Below are positions 32,091 to 41,020 of a stretch of DNA of 54,428 nt, in pieces. Within the stretch, counting starts at the first letter, position 1; each line of letters starts with the position of its first letter. Made by a program: the position numbers and the translations under genes. This stretch comes from a virus. The notes below the pieces were generated by a model. It did no database searches, was not told the origin of the DNA, and saw only the letters and a program-made list of their open reading frames with translations. The DNA is taken from positions 1 to 54,428 of IMG/VR virus record IMGVR_UViG_3300020122_000519, one strand, 5' to 3'.

Positions 32091-32620
32091 AGCCCGCGCT
32101 GACGAGGCCTGCGCTTGTTCTCGTGGTTGCCGCAGGCTGTTTCGGCTGCGGTGGGCAGAACGTCTTCTTCACTTGCCCGTCGTCCCGCTTCCAGATGGTG
32201 TCGTCTGACCAACCGCTGGACTGCCAAAAGTTCGCTCACAACGAGGAAGCGGCCTTCTCCTTGCTCGCCCAGCGCGGGATCGTGCCCGAGAGCAGCTGGC
32301 ACGACTACCAACGCGTCTCGGTGCTCTACCAATTCTCCTGGCTCGTACACGCGCGGCCCGGTTGCGTCGCGTGCGGCGTCGTGCCTCGAGACATCGACCT
32401 CTACGAGCCCAACAGCATCACGATCTCCAGCGGTGGCGAGGCGCTGCTCCATTCGATGCTTCATCACTGGGATTACATCCACGGCCGCGTCGACACGATG
32501 TTCCATCCGAGTTGGTGCGAGAAGGGCTATGGGCAGGTCGACAGCTGCCCTGGTTCGGCGGATGACGTGTACCAAAAGACGATGGTGGAGGACCTCACCG
32601 AGCCTGACGGTGGGCGTTAG
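32087..32620 (+). CDS. Lipoprotein with HxxxHH motif, cargo candidate
   Basis: 177 aa, ATGA overlap with the membrane protein. Leader ALVLVVAAGCFGC has a lipobox (Cys18). The mature part has paired Cys (CVACG) and EALLHSMLHHWDYIHG, a His-rich helix like a metallopeptidase site but without the HExxH Glu. Converges by 4 bases with the fibre gene. Probably expressed from the prophage. Confidence 0.7.
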   Translation: MKPALTRPALVLVVAAGCFGCGGQNVFFTCPSSRFQMVSSDQPLDCQKFAHNEEAAFSLLAQRGIVPESSWHDYQRVSVLYQFSWLVHARPGCVACGVVPRDIDLYEPNSITISSGGEALLHSMLHHWDYIHGRVDTMFHPSWCEKGYGQVDSCPGSADDVYQKTMVEDLTEPDGGR

Positions 32621-33504
32621 AAGGTCTCGAAGCTGATACCATCCAACTGGACCGTGTCTCCATTGTTTGCAACTACCACTTGCACATCCCCACCGGTCGT
32701 CACGACCACACCGGCCACCACTTGGGCGGAGCCGTTGAAGCAGGCGTATTGTCGCGTGGAGGGCGGACGAAATCCCGCCGGGAGGTTGAAGGCGGCGAGG
32801 TACGTGGTCGCCGTTGCTCGCGACACGTTGCCGCTGACATACGTCCGGCCGTTCGAGTCCCGATAGTAGCGGGGCGTCGTGGATCCAGCCGAGAAGCTGT
32901 TGAGGAAGGACGAGATGTTGGTCGGTCCGGACTGCGCCTGCACCTTGGCGGTCGCGCCGTTGATCCTCGCCGAGAACGTGTTGTTGCTCGAGTCGACCCA
33001 CGTGTCCCCGTTGGCGGGCGCGCTGGGGGTGACATGGGGGACGAGGTTGAACGCTCCCACCACCGGGCTGGCGTGCTGATGCTGGGCCTGCATCGGCCAG
33101 GCGTTGACGTCCTGGCTGCCGCCGTAGATGCCAACGCCGCCCGCTCCTGCGCCGGACTGGGCGATGCCGGACGTCCCGAATCCCCCCGCGCCGGAAGCCC
33201 CTCCAATCACTCCGGCGTAGCCCGCGCCGCTCGCGGTGGCGTTGATGACGTTCGATCCGGACCCGGTCGCAGATATCGCGCCGCCGATGGCCGCGCCGAC
33301 GGTGAAGGTCTGCGTCGCCGTCCAGGTGTTCGCCGTGGAGAAGATGGCGATGACGAAGTTGACCAGGCGCTGCGCGTAGTCGGTGAGGAGTTGGAACGCG
33401 GAGGCGAATGTCGCGCCGTTGTCCAAGTCAGCATCCGCAGGCTCGCTGATGGTGACGGTGTTGGAGGCCGCGTTGGCGGGGTTGCCGGTATATGAGCTTG
33501 GCAC
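32617..33504 (-). CDS. Tail fibre-like protein
   Basis: 295 aa from GTG 33504 with AGGAG upstream. Helical N-terminus (ADLDNGATFASAFQLLTDYA), then Gly/Ala/Ser-rich repeats (~65-125). WVDSSNNTFSARINGATAKV is a common fibre segment, and the beta-rich tip is at 200-295. It follows the baseplate genes, so it is likely a side fibre or receptor-binding protein. Confidence 0.8.
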   Translation of the reverse strand: MPSSYTGNPANAASNTVTISEPADADLDNGATFASAFQLLTDYAQRLVNFVIAIFSTANTWTATQTFTVGAAIGGAISATGSGSNVINATASGAGYAGVIGGASGAGGFGTSGIAQSGAGAGGVGIYGGSQDVNAWPMQAQHQHASPVVGAFNLVPHVTPSAPANGDTWVDSSNNTFSARINGATAKVQAQSGPTNISSFLNSFSAGSTTPRYYRDSNGRTYVSGNVSRATATTYLAAFNLPAGFRPPSTRQYACFNGSAQVVAGVVVTTGGDVQVVVANNGDTVQLDGISFETF

Positions 33505-33516
33505 CTGATCTGACTC

Positions 33517-33975
33517 CTAGAGATGCGCCCACCGCTTGCGATGGACGATTCTCGAAATTGCCGACTGATGTACGGAGAATGCTCTCGCGACTGCGCCCTG
33601 GCTCTCTCCGCCGAGTATGCGCTTTCTGATCGCGAGCACGTCTTCGTTCCGGAGTCTGCTCATGCCGTGGCTCGCGCCTCTCGACTGCCGGCCCTTCGAG
33701 GTCTTGTCCGCCATGTTGTCGGATATCGTTCCGAGGAACATGTGCGCCGGGTTCACGCAGAGCCTGTTGTCGCACGAGTGGCAAACGCAGAGGTCGACCG
33801 GAATCGCCCCGTTGGTCAGTTCCCACGCCATCCTGTGGGCGTATGCCGGTTTCCCGTTTCTCCAGATGACGCCGTAGCCGACATGCCATCTCGTGCCGGA
33901 CCAAACGAGACAGCCGGTCTTGTCGTCCTTCTTCGCCTTGGACCAAAAGCGATTCTGGATCGGGATCTCTTTCAT
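33517..33975 (-). CDS. HNH homing-type endonuclease
   Basis: 152 aa from ATG 33975. CLVWSGTRWHVGYGVIW, AHRMAWELTNG, and CHSCDNRLCVNPAHMFLGT form the HNH_3 core. The C-terminal HTH reads LRNEDVLAIRKRIL and QGAVARAFSVHQSAISRI. Paralogous to the gene at 31.2 kb in inverted orientation, with the fibre and cargo genes between them. Confidence 0.92.
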   Translation of the reverse strand: MKEIPIQNRFWSKAKKDDKTGCLVWSGTRWHVGYGVIWRNGKPAYAHRMAWELTNGAIPVDLCVCHSCDNRLCVNPAHMFLGTISDNMADKTSKGRQSRGASHGMSRLRNEDVLAIRKRILGGESQGAVARAFSVHQSAISRIVHRKRWAHL

Positions 33976-33980
33976 GAGCT

Positions 33981-34946
33981 TTAGTTGGCCGGCGGCGTCC
34001 AACTCGTCACGGACGCGCCGCCCAAGATTCCGTCTGTCGAAGAGCCCAGGCCGCGGATCGGGTAGCCCACGAGCTTGCCCGTCTTGAGCACGGAGATGCT
34101 CGAGCACACCGTGCTTGCCTTCTTCCAACTCTTGAGCACCTTGCGGAAGCGCGCAGCGTCTTGGCTGGTGTCCGTCGGCGGGACTTGAGACACGTAGTAG
34201 CGGTCACCAGAGGTAAAGGTGCCAGAGGCGGTGAATTGGGTGCCCGACACAGGGTTGTTGCCGATGCTGTTCAGCGTTTGCGGTGAGCCGAAGGTGATGC
34301 CGCCGTCCGTCGAGACGGCGTACTGAGCTGTGCCAGTAGCCCCGCCCGTGGTGATTTTGATGCACAACTGCACGTCAGGACTGGCGATCCCGACGAACCC
34401 GCTGAGCGTACCGGAGCCCGTACCGACGTGGATGGGCGAGGTCCAGTTGGAGGAACCCAGCCACGCGGCCGGGTAGGGGTGGTCCACGATGATCGAGAAC
34501 GCTGACCAGAAGGATAGGTTCCAGTTGGGGTAGGCTGGATTCCAGCTCTTGTTGGTGCCGATGGCGGTGATGACGAGCGCGCCACTCCCGTTCAGGCTGA
34601 ACTTCGATCCCCGCTGCATCAGGAAGACGTCCTGGTAGCCCATCGAGAACAGCTGGGAGAGGATGCCGAAGGCGGTCCCGCCGAAGACCCAGGCGTCCCA
34701 CGCCTGCTTGAGCCGCAGGGCGTAGGCGGTACTCGACTCGTTGACGCCCTGGATCAACCCCCGCTCGTTGCCGATGGCTCCCAGCGAGTCCGCCGCGGCG
34801 TACTGGGGGAAGCGCTGAACCACCGCCGCGCGCGCCTGGCTCGCCAGGAAGTCCTTCACGATCCCGTAGGCCCTGGTGAAGGACTGGCCGTATGCGCCTT
34901 GCAGCGCGATCGGCATCAGCGCCGGCTGTGCGTCACGGTAGCCCAC
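33981..34946 (-). CDS. Tail protein I-like baseplate protein with inserted beta domain
   Basis: 321 aa from GTG 34946, next to the baseplate J-like gene. The N-terminal 150 residues are helical, with a possible tail-protein-I or DUF2313-type role. Residues ~177-257 are one copy of the recurrent domain (CIKITTGGATGTAQYAVS then DGGITFGSP, ending GTFTSGDRYY). It likely sits at the baseplate rim and connects to fibres. Confidence 0.7.
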   Translation of the reverse strand: MGYRDAQPALMPIALQGAYGQSFTRAYGIVKDFLASQARAAVVQRFPQYAAADSLGAIGNERGLIQGVNESSTAYALRLKQAWDAWVFGGTAFGILSQLFSMGYQDVFLMQRGSKFSLNGSGALVITAIGTNKSWNPAYPNWNLSFWSAFSIIVDHPYPAAWLGSSNWTSPIHVGTGSGTLSGFVGIASPDVQLCIKITTGGATGTAQYAVSTDGGITFGSPQTLNSIGNNPVSGTQFTASGTFTSGDRYYVSQVPPTDTSQDAARFRKVLKSWKKASTVCSSISVLKTGKLVGYPIRGLGSSTDGILGGASVTSWTPPAN

Positions 34947-34947
34947 T

Positions 34948-36651
34948 TTAAGTCACGATGTACGAGACGCCGGCCAAGTTGAAGGCGACGACGTTGCCAG
35001 AGGGCAGCTGCGTGTCCGTGTTCGGCGCCGGCACGGTCAAGAAGACCTCCGTCACGCCCGCCTGCTTCTGGTTGAGCGCGGCCTCGATGTCGCTCCAGTG
35101 GACGACCCCGCCGATTGGAGTGGCGCGCTGCAAGGCCGTGAAGGCCGCCGACACCGCGCCCTGGACCGCAGCCAACGACTGTGCCGGGCAGAAGACTTGC
35201 GCGGTGATGGAGAGCGTGTCGGTGACCGCGTTCTGGATGGAGAGCAGCTCGCAGACGCCCAAGCGCTGCTGGACGTAGGTGGTGATGTTGGCGAGCGCCG
35301 TCGCCGAGATGGGGCCGTTGATGCCGGCCAAAACGATGTCCACCTGCCCCGCCACGGTTCCGTCGGCGCCGATCTGCGTCTGGGAGACCTCCGAGCCGCC
35401 GTTGGGCGCCGTCCTGCACAGGTAGTCGAACGTCGCGTCGGACCCGCCGCCCACGCCGATCGCGCTCCACTTGTTCTCGTCTCGCGCCTGGAGCGCGGGG
35501 TCGCTCTCCTGGTCGAGGCCCGGGGTCAGGATCCAAGAGGCGTAGGAGGTGAAGCTGTAGGTGTCGGTCGCGGTGAAGCTGTTGGCGAGAGTGAGCGTCA
35601 GGCCCGTCGAGCCCAAGCCGTTGAGCAAGGGGATGGGGTAGCTCCCGCCGCCCGGGATGGTGAAGGGGGAGGCGTAGTTGTTGCCGCCGTCCAGGCTGAT
35701 CTGGAGGACGCCCGCGCCGAGTCCCCCGGTGGTGACCACCTTGACCACCACCGAGTAGTTGCCGTTGGGGCTCCCGGACACTGCCACCGTCCCCGCCCCG
35801 CCGCCGCTGTGGGAGACGGAGCTGGTGCCCGGGGCCGGGTTGTTCGCGGTCAGCCCGGGCTTGGGGGTGAGGAGGATGGTGAGGGTGCCGTTCTGGACGT
35901 TGTACGCCGCCCCGGGCTGGATGGCCGAGAAGGGCAGCGAGACGGTGGTGCCGGGCGAGATGGTGGTGCCCGTGGTGTTGGAGAACTGGTAGGCGTTGAC
36001 CCCGCCGCCCGCGGTGTTGGCGACGATGATGTCGCCAGGGTTGATGGTGAGCGGAGAGGCGCTCGCTGAGAGGGTGAGCGAGACCAAGCCCGAGGTCGCC
36101 CCGGGGTTGAAGCGCTCGTTCTCGTAGAGCTGGTCCGAGAGCAGGGTGAGCCAGCCGCCCGTGGCGTACTGCACCAAGCCCCCGCCGGCAATCCCCGGGA
36201 TGGCGTTGCCCGACAAGTCGGCGAGCGTGGTCGCGTCCGCCTCGACGAGCGTGCGAGCTGCGCCGCCAGACTCCCAGTCGTTCACCGGGAATGGCGGGAA
36301 GACCGTCTGGAAGAGGTACTGGTCACCCACCGCGAAGACGCCCGCGAACTGGAGCCTCACGCCGGAGCCGGAGATGACGTAGGTTCCGTTGCTCGGGACG
36401 GTGAAGGGCCCCGAGTAGGTGTTCCCGTCGTCCAAGCTGTACTTGAACGCCGCGGTGCCCGGGCTGCCACCTGTCGTGATGACGATGATGACGTCGTAGG
36501 AGTTGACCGGGGCGCCCGAGGCCACGACGGTGCCCGCGCCGTTGCCTACTTGCTGCATCGGCCCGATGCCTTGGAGGGTCTCCAAGAGCAGTGCCTTGGC
36601 CTGGTCCGCCGTGACGGGCGGCAGGAGGGTCGCGAGGGTGACGAGGGCCAT
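34948..36651 (-). CDS. Baseplate J-like protein with two inserted beta domains
   Basis: 567 aa. The central and C-terminal parts show the baseplate J layout: LVEADATTLADLSGNAI, a YENERFNPGATSG segment, DENKWSAIGVGGGSDATFDYLC, and a WSDIEAALNQKQAGV end. Two copies of the recurrent domain lie at ~38-117 and ~284-370. Forms the baseplate wedge between the gp25-like protein and the tail protein I-like protein. Confidence 0.88.
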   Translation of the reverse strand: MALVTLATLLPPVTADQAKALLLETLQGIGPMQQVGNGAGTVVASGAPVNSYDVIIVITTGGSPGTAAFKYSLDDGNTYSGPFTVPSNGTYVISGSGVRLQFAGVFAVGDQYLFQTVFPPFPVNDWESGGAARTLVEADATTLADLSGNAIPGIAGGGLVQYATGGWLTLLSDQLYENERFNPGATSGLVSLTLSASASPLTINPGDIIVANTAGGGVNAYQFSNTTGTTISPGTTVSLPFSAIQPGAAYNVQNGTLTILLTPKPGLTANNPAPGTSSVSHSGGGAGTVAVSGSPNGNYSVVVKVVTTGGLGAGVLQISLDGGNNYASPFTIPGGGSYPIPLLNGLGSTGLTLTLANSFTATDTYSFTSYASWILTPGLDQESDPALQARDENKWSAIGVGGGSDATFDYLCRTAPNGGSEVSQTQIGADGTVAGQVDIVLAGINGPISATALANITTYVQQRLGVCELLSIQNAVTDTLSITAQVFCPAQSLAAVQGAVSAAFTALQRATPIGGVVHWSDIEAALNQKQAGVTEVFLTVPAPNTDTQLPSGNVVAFNLAGVSYIVT

Positions 36652-36657
36652 GCGGGT

Positions 36658-37059
36658 CTACGTGGTCGCCTGTTGCGGAGCGAGGAGCGTCACGGTGACG
36701 GAGGTGACGGCCAGGATGAAGGTGAAAGGTCCGGCCGCAGTCGCGACGTTGATGCTGAGCTTCAACGACTTGGACGCTGAGATGAATTGGACGCCGCACG
36801 TGCAGGAGAGGACCCGCTCGTCTTTGAGACACTCGGCCTGAACGTCGGAGGCGAGCTGTGGCAGCGTCTTGGGGCCGATTGCCTCGTTGAGGTAGCTGCG
36901 GATGTCGGTCCCGTAGTTCGGGTCGTAGAACAGTCCACCGCGCGGGGTCTCGAGCCGGTGGGCGAGCGCCTGTCCTAAGTTGGTCGTCCCCGACACCAGG
37001 CCGAAGTTTGGATCCAAGTCATTCAGGAATCCGATGTCTGAGCCGAAGTCGACGGCCAT
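36658..37059 (-). CDS. Baseplate wedge protein (gpW/gp25-like)
   Basis: 133 aa. LGQALAHRLETPRGGLFYDPNYG and DIRSYLNEAIGPKTL match the gpW/T4 gp25 lysozyme-like wedge family. Located directly upstream of the J-like gene as in P2, Mu and related phages. Confidence 0.9.
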   Translation of the reverse strand: MAVDFGSDIGFLNDLDPNFGLVSGTTNLGQALAHRLETPRGGLFYDPNYGTDIRSYLNEAIGPKTLPQLASDVQAECLKDERVLSCTCGVQFISASKSLKLSINVATAAGPFTFILAVTSVTVTLLAPQQATT

Positions 37060-37064
37060 TTAGG

Positions 37065-37709
37065 TCACGCAGTCTTGGACACGAGGGAGAGCGCCGCGTT
37101 GACCGCCGCGCCGAAGGCCCCGACGGCTCCGGACATCGTCACGGACGCGGCCGAGAGCGCGGCGTTCGCCGCATTGGCGACGGGAGTCGCGGAGTGGCTG
37201 GGGTCCGCGAGGCCCTCGATCGCGAGCTCGTACGCCGTCATCGCCGCGCAGAAGGTGTCGATCGCCAGCTGGAACGTCTCCCACCCCGTCACCAGCGTCG
37301 CGACGGCTGCGGCGAACTGGTTGCCCAAGACGAGCTGCTGGCTCGCGCTCGCCCCCAGGTTGACCGCCGGCGCGACGAGGCTCGCGCTCTGCGAGGCCTG
37401 CGCGGTCCACTGCGCGAGCCCTGGGGCCTCCCACAGCCGCAGCTCTGGCTTGCTGGGGTCGCCCCCGTCCCAAGCCAGCATCGCCCGAGGGGACTGGCTG
37501 GGGTCCACGGTGAGCGAGAAGCCGGGGAAGGGGAGCTTCAGGGGGATGCCCGAGTGCCCTGGGATGCGCGGGTCGTCGGGTTGGAAGTCGAAGGCGTTCG
37601 AGCCGCTCTGGGCTACCACGCGCCCGCCCCACACCCGCGAGTACATCTCCCGGGGGAACTGGGCCCGGATGAAGGCGGCCGCGCTCTCTTTCCCGCGGTC
37701 GAGGTTCAC
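37065..37709 (-). CDS. Baseplate protein, probable gpV/hub region
   Basis: 214 aa from GTG 37709 (GTGA overlap). N-terminal half is beta-rich (YSRVWGGRVVAQSGSNAF, PGHSGIPLKLPFPGF). The C-terminal half is Ala-rich helical (~110-214). Position between hub-like proteins and the gp25 gene fits a gpV- or spike-related role. The motif evidence is weak. Confidence 0.55.
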   Translation of the reverse strand: MNLDRGKESAAAFIRAQFPREMYSRVWGGRVVAQSGSNAFDFQPDDPRIPGHSGIPLKLPFPGFSLTVDPSQSPRAMLAWDGGDPSKPELRLWEAPGLAQWTAQASQSASLVAPAVNLGASASQQLVLGNQFAAAVATLVTGWETFQLAIDTFCAAMTAYELAIEGLADPSHSATPVANAANAALSAASVTMSGAVGAFGAAVNAALSLVSKTA

Positions 37710-38065
37710 GTCGCGTCACCGTTGGTCACAAACCCGTGCCACCCGCAGCCGCCGATCACCTGGATGCTCGGGGTGGTCGAGATGTCGGAGAGCGATGTCC
37801 CGCTCACGCCCCAGCGCGGCCGTCCTTGGGCTTCCCGCTGCGCCATCTCCGGCCTCCCATCGTGGGCCTTGAAGGGCACCGAGATGAAGTGCGCCCCTTC
37901 GGCGTAGCCCGTCCCGTCGTCGCGCATCACTCTGGGGCAGCTGGCCGCACACTTGGGGCACTGGAAGTAGAGGACGTCGGCGTCCGCGACGCGGTCGACC
38001 CCGACGTTCTCGTTGGCGCTCAAGTCCAAGCGGTAGAGCTTGGCGTCTAACAGGGCGAGCTTCAC
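37706..38065 (-). CDS. DUF6527-like Cys-containing baseplate-region protein
   Basis: 119 aa from GTG 38065 (GTGA overlap). FQCPKCAASCPRV gives a zinc site, and TPSIQVIGGCGWHGFVTNG is the characteristic C-terminal segment I associate with DUF6527. Lies in the baseplate region. Role unknown. Confidence 0.65.
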   Translation of the reverse strand: MKLALLDAKLYRLDLSANENVGVDRVADADVLYFQCPKCAASCPRVMRDDGTGYAEGAHFISVPFKAHDGRPEMAQREAQGRPRWGVSGTSLSDISTTPSIQVIGGCGWHGFVTNGDAT

Positions 38066-38733
38066 TCGAACCAGATCCTCACGCGGCTGTCCGCGTCCGC
38101 GATGAAGTGCTCCACCACGGACACCGGCCGCCCGTTGAAAGTCTCCCCCGGGTTGACCTTCGGCGCCTCGGAGGCGATGACTTGGATGCCTTCCAAGGGC
38201 ATGTAGTCGATGAGCTCGAAGTCGGTGAGCGCGGACTGAGCGAAGCCGTCCACCCCGAAGAAGACCGTACCGTCCACGAGGGTCCGCCACACGCACCCGC
38301 CGCCAGCCGCGTCCGCCAGGGATGAGAGGGCTTCGGAGGCCGACTGCTGGACCATGCTCCAGAAAGGCAGCTGGGTGGCCAAGTCCTCCGGGATCGAGGT
38401 CCCCGACAGGCTCTCCCCGGCGTCCTTTAACGCATCGTTCAACGGCTGCGAGACTTGAACGCCTCGATAAAACCGGGGCGTGACGAGCTTGCCCAAACCG
38501 TTCTGCCCGCCCACCATGCGCAATGTGACGTTCTGCGCGTAGGCGTCCCCGCGGAGGATGGTCCCCTTGAAGGTGAACGTCCCACCGTTGGTGACCAGCG
38601 TTCCGGTGCCCCCTTGGGGCAGCTGCGAGGCCGTCTGTGCGTCTGCCACGAGCTCCGCCGTCCACAGGCCGACGCGCGGGCGGAGCACCCGGGCCTTCAT
38701 GATCGGGTATCCATTGAGGGTGGTGTTCGCCAT
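38062..38733 (-). CDS. Baseplate hub-like protein
   Basis: 223 aa. Beta-rich N-terminus (VLRPRVGLWTAELVADAQ, then FTFKGTILRGDAYAQ) and a helical middle. Resembles gpD-type hub proteins by position and composition only. Confidence 0.55.
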   Translation of the reverse strand: MANTTLNGYPIMKARVLRPRVGLWTAELVADAQTASQLPQGGTGTLVTNGGTFTFKGTILRGDAYAQNVTLRMVGGQNGLGKLVTPRFYRGVQVSQPLNDALKDAGESLSGTSIPEDLATQLPFWSMVQQSASEALSSLADAAGGGCVWRTLVDGTVFFGVDGFAQSALTDFELIDYMPLEGIQVIASEAPKVNPGETFNGRPVSVVEHFIADADSRVRIWFE

Positions 38734-38738
38734 CGCGC

Positions 38739-39467
38739 CTAGTGCCCTGTGGGGCTCATGAACTTGGGGTCGAAGCTCGCCAGCGGGGCCGCCTGCGGCT
38801 GGAAGGAGGCCAGCTGGTTACCGGGCGAACCGCGGACGAAGGATGCTGCGGCGATCGGCGTCTCCGTGGCGTTCTTGTTGTCAGGCTTACGCCACTCGAT
38901 GAGTTCGATGTCTTGCTCCCAGCAACCGTTGGTGCCCGGGGTCGGATGCAGGAGGCTGATCCTGCTGATGAGCACCGCGCTGATGCTCTGGAGCGCGAGC
39001 GCGGGGTGGTAGACATCCACCGCGAGAGAGGCTGCGTTATGCGCCGCCTCAAACATCGGCTGCAACAACGGCATGATCAACCACAGCGCGTAGAGCTGCT
39101 GCCGCGTCCAGATGCGCTCGGTCACCTTGATGGTCGCGGGGTCGAACCCCTGGTGAGTGATGGTCGCAAAGTTCTTGCCCGGAGACTTCTTGATGTCGAA
39201 GCGCTTCGCCCGGCCGCCGCTGACCGAGCACAACCCGGGGAGCGTCTGCCCCGCGAGGCGGACCACGGCCCACTCTGGGAAGTTGGAGTTGGAGGGGTCG
39301 AGGGAGGAGGGTTGGTCCCAGAAGGGGATCGGGTTCCTCCCGCCGGTCGCGTCCAGGCCGAAGGTGTTGATGCCCGGGACGTCGTCGGACGGGATGTTCT
39401 GCTGGGGCCCTCCTCCACTCACCCAGGGCGAGGCGAGCATCGGGTATGGGGCGGCGGGGTCGCTCAA
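38739..39467 (-). CDS. Baseplate or tail protein, unknown
   Basis: 242 aa from TTG 39467, overlapping the tape measure stop as TTGA. Contains FDIKKSPGKNFATITHQGFDP, a beta region, and WTRQQLYALWLIMPLL, a helix. It is encoded directly after the tape measure, where proteins bridging tail tip and baseplate lie. Confidence 0.6.
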   Translation of the reverse strand: MSDPAAPYPMLASPWVSGGGPQQNIPSDDVPGINTFGLDATGGRNPIPFWDQPSSLDPSNSNFPEWAVVRLAGQTLPGLCSVSGGRAKRFDIKKSPGKNFATITHQGFDPATIKVTERIWTRQQLYALWLIMPLLQPMFEAAHNAASLAVDVYHPALALQSISAVLISRISLLHPTPGTNGCWEQDIELIEWRKPDNKNATETPIAAASFVRGSPGNQLASFQPQAAPLASFDPKFMSPTGH

Positions 39468-41014
39468 TGGGAGACCCCCATCTGCTGCGCGAGCGTGTCC
39501 AGCGCGCCCTGGAGCTCGCCCAAGCCCAAGCGGTGGATGAGGGTCCCCAACTCCTGGTGCGAGACGCTGGCCTCGGGGTGGATGTTGATGGTCTGGGTGA
39601 TGGGCGCGTGGAGTCCGCCGCTCATCTTGCTGTCGGGGATGACGCTCTCCCCTTCGCCACCCTCGCCGATCCACGCGAGCGTCGGGCCGTCCACGTGGCC
39701 GCCCGAGGCGAAGTGCGCAGAAGCGAGTTTCGCCTGCTCGTCCCACCCGAGCGTGTTGATGTCGACGCCAGGCGGCAAGGAGACGCTCTGGCTGGCGCCC
39801 GTGCCCACGAAGGCGCTCTTGACGTGCTCCGCGGCCGTACCGATCTTCGCGTTGAGGGCGAAGACGTCCATCAGACTGCCGATTCCCGTGTCGAGCCAGA
39901 GTTCCGCGAGCTTGGTGATGGGCGGGATGACCTTGATCACCAGGTCCGTGATCGCCGCCACTGCTGAGCCGAATTGGTAGAGGCCATCGGTGAAGCGCCG
40001 CATCCCCTCGTCGCTGGCCAAGGGCGCGAGGAGCTTCTCCACCGAGTCGAAGAGGTGGTCCAGCATGACTCCCCAGCGCTTGCCGGATTCGGTGGCGGGG
40101 TCCATCGCGGTCGCCACCTTGCCGATGATCTCCGACAGACGGTCCAACGCCCCGGACTCGGCCACCCGGCCCAAGAGGTCATCCCAGGTGTTGCGCAGCT
40201 TCTGGATCTGCCCGGGCAGGGTCTTCCCCATGTCCTCGGTGGTCTGCCCCACCTTCCCGTGGAGGTCCCCGAAGGTCGACAGGACGGCCTTCATCACGCG
40301 GTCCGCGTCGAACATCGTCCCGCGCAGCTCCTTGAGGTTTACCCCGGACATCCCGAGCTTCTTGGCCAGGGCCTCTAAGGGGATGCCCATCTGCTCGAAG
40401 GTCATCGCCACCTGGCGGCCCATCACCTTGCCCTGCTGGTTCATCTGGGCGAAGGTGGCGATGGTGGCCTCGGCCGGCGGCCCCATCATCTTCTCAACGT
40501 CCAGGGCGAACTGGGAGATCTTGGATATCGAGAGGTCTCCCTCGGTGGCCTTGAGCCCTCCCAAGAGCCCCTTGCCGAAGATCTTGGCGATCCGGTCGTA
40601 GGACTCGCCGAACTGGTTGGCGAAGCCCTTGACCTCCTCCATCACGTCGTGGGCCTGCCCTGCGCTGCCGGTCAAGCCCTTGAAGGCGATTAGGGTCTTC
40701 TGCTCGAAGAGGCCAGCCTCGATCGCCGACTTCGCCAGCTCCACGCCGAGTTCGGCCGCCTTCTCGACCAACTCCCCGATGACCGCCACGCCCTCCTTGG
40801 CGAGTTCGAAGACGGCGAACTTCTCGGCGATCCCCTCGAGGAATTGGTCCTTGAGGTCCTTGTTCGCGTGAGAGACCTTCGCGAAGAAGTCGTCCGACTC
40901 CTTGCCGGCGTCGTGACTCTTCTTCTGCACCTTCTCGAGCGCCGAGGACATCTTGTCGGCGGTGGCCGACATCTTGTCCTGCAACTCGAGGATGAATTGC
41001 AGGGTGTCGCCCAT
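39464..41014 (-). CDS. Tail tape measure protein
   Basis: 516 aa. N-terminal coiled coil (DKMSATADKMSSALEKVQKK), a TMP-core-like helical centre with GLTGSAGQAHDVMEEV and FDADRVMKAVL, and a Gly-rich end with LAWIGEGGEGESVIPD, a common tape measure ending. Sets tail length; the tail should be short. It follows the frameshifted chaperone gene. Confidence 0.9.
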   Translation of the reverse strand: MGDTLQFILELQDKMSATADKMSSALEKVQKKSHDAGKESDDFFAKVSHANKDLKDQFLEGIAEKFAVFELAKEGVAVIGELVEKAAELGVELAKSAIEAGLFEQKTLIAFKGLTGSAGQAHDVMEEVKGFANQFGESYDRIAKIFGKGLLGGLKATEGDLSISKISQFALDVEKMMGPPAEATIATFAQMNQQGKVMGRQVAMTFEQMGIPLEALAKKLGMSGVNLKELRGTMFDADRVMKAVLSTFGDLHGKVGQTTEDMGKTLPGQIQKLRNTWDDLLGRVAESGALDRLSEIIGKVATAMDPATESGKRWGVMLDHLFDSVEKLLAPLASDEGMRRFTDGLYQFGSAVAAITDLVIKVIPPITKLAELWLDTGIGSLMDVFALNAKIGTAAEHVKSAFVGTGASQSVSLPPGVDINTLGWDEQAKLASAHFASGGHVDGPTLAWIGEGGEGESVIPDSKMSGGLHAPITQTINIHPEASVSHQELGTLIHRLGLGELQGALDTLAQQMGVSH

Positions 41015-41020
41015 CGGGAG

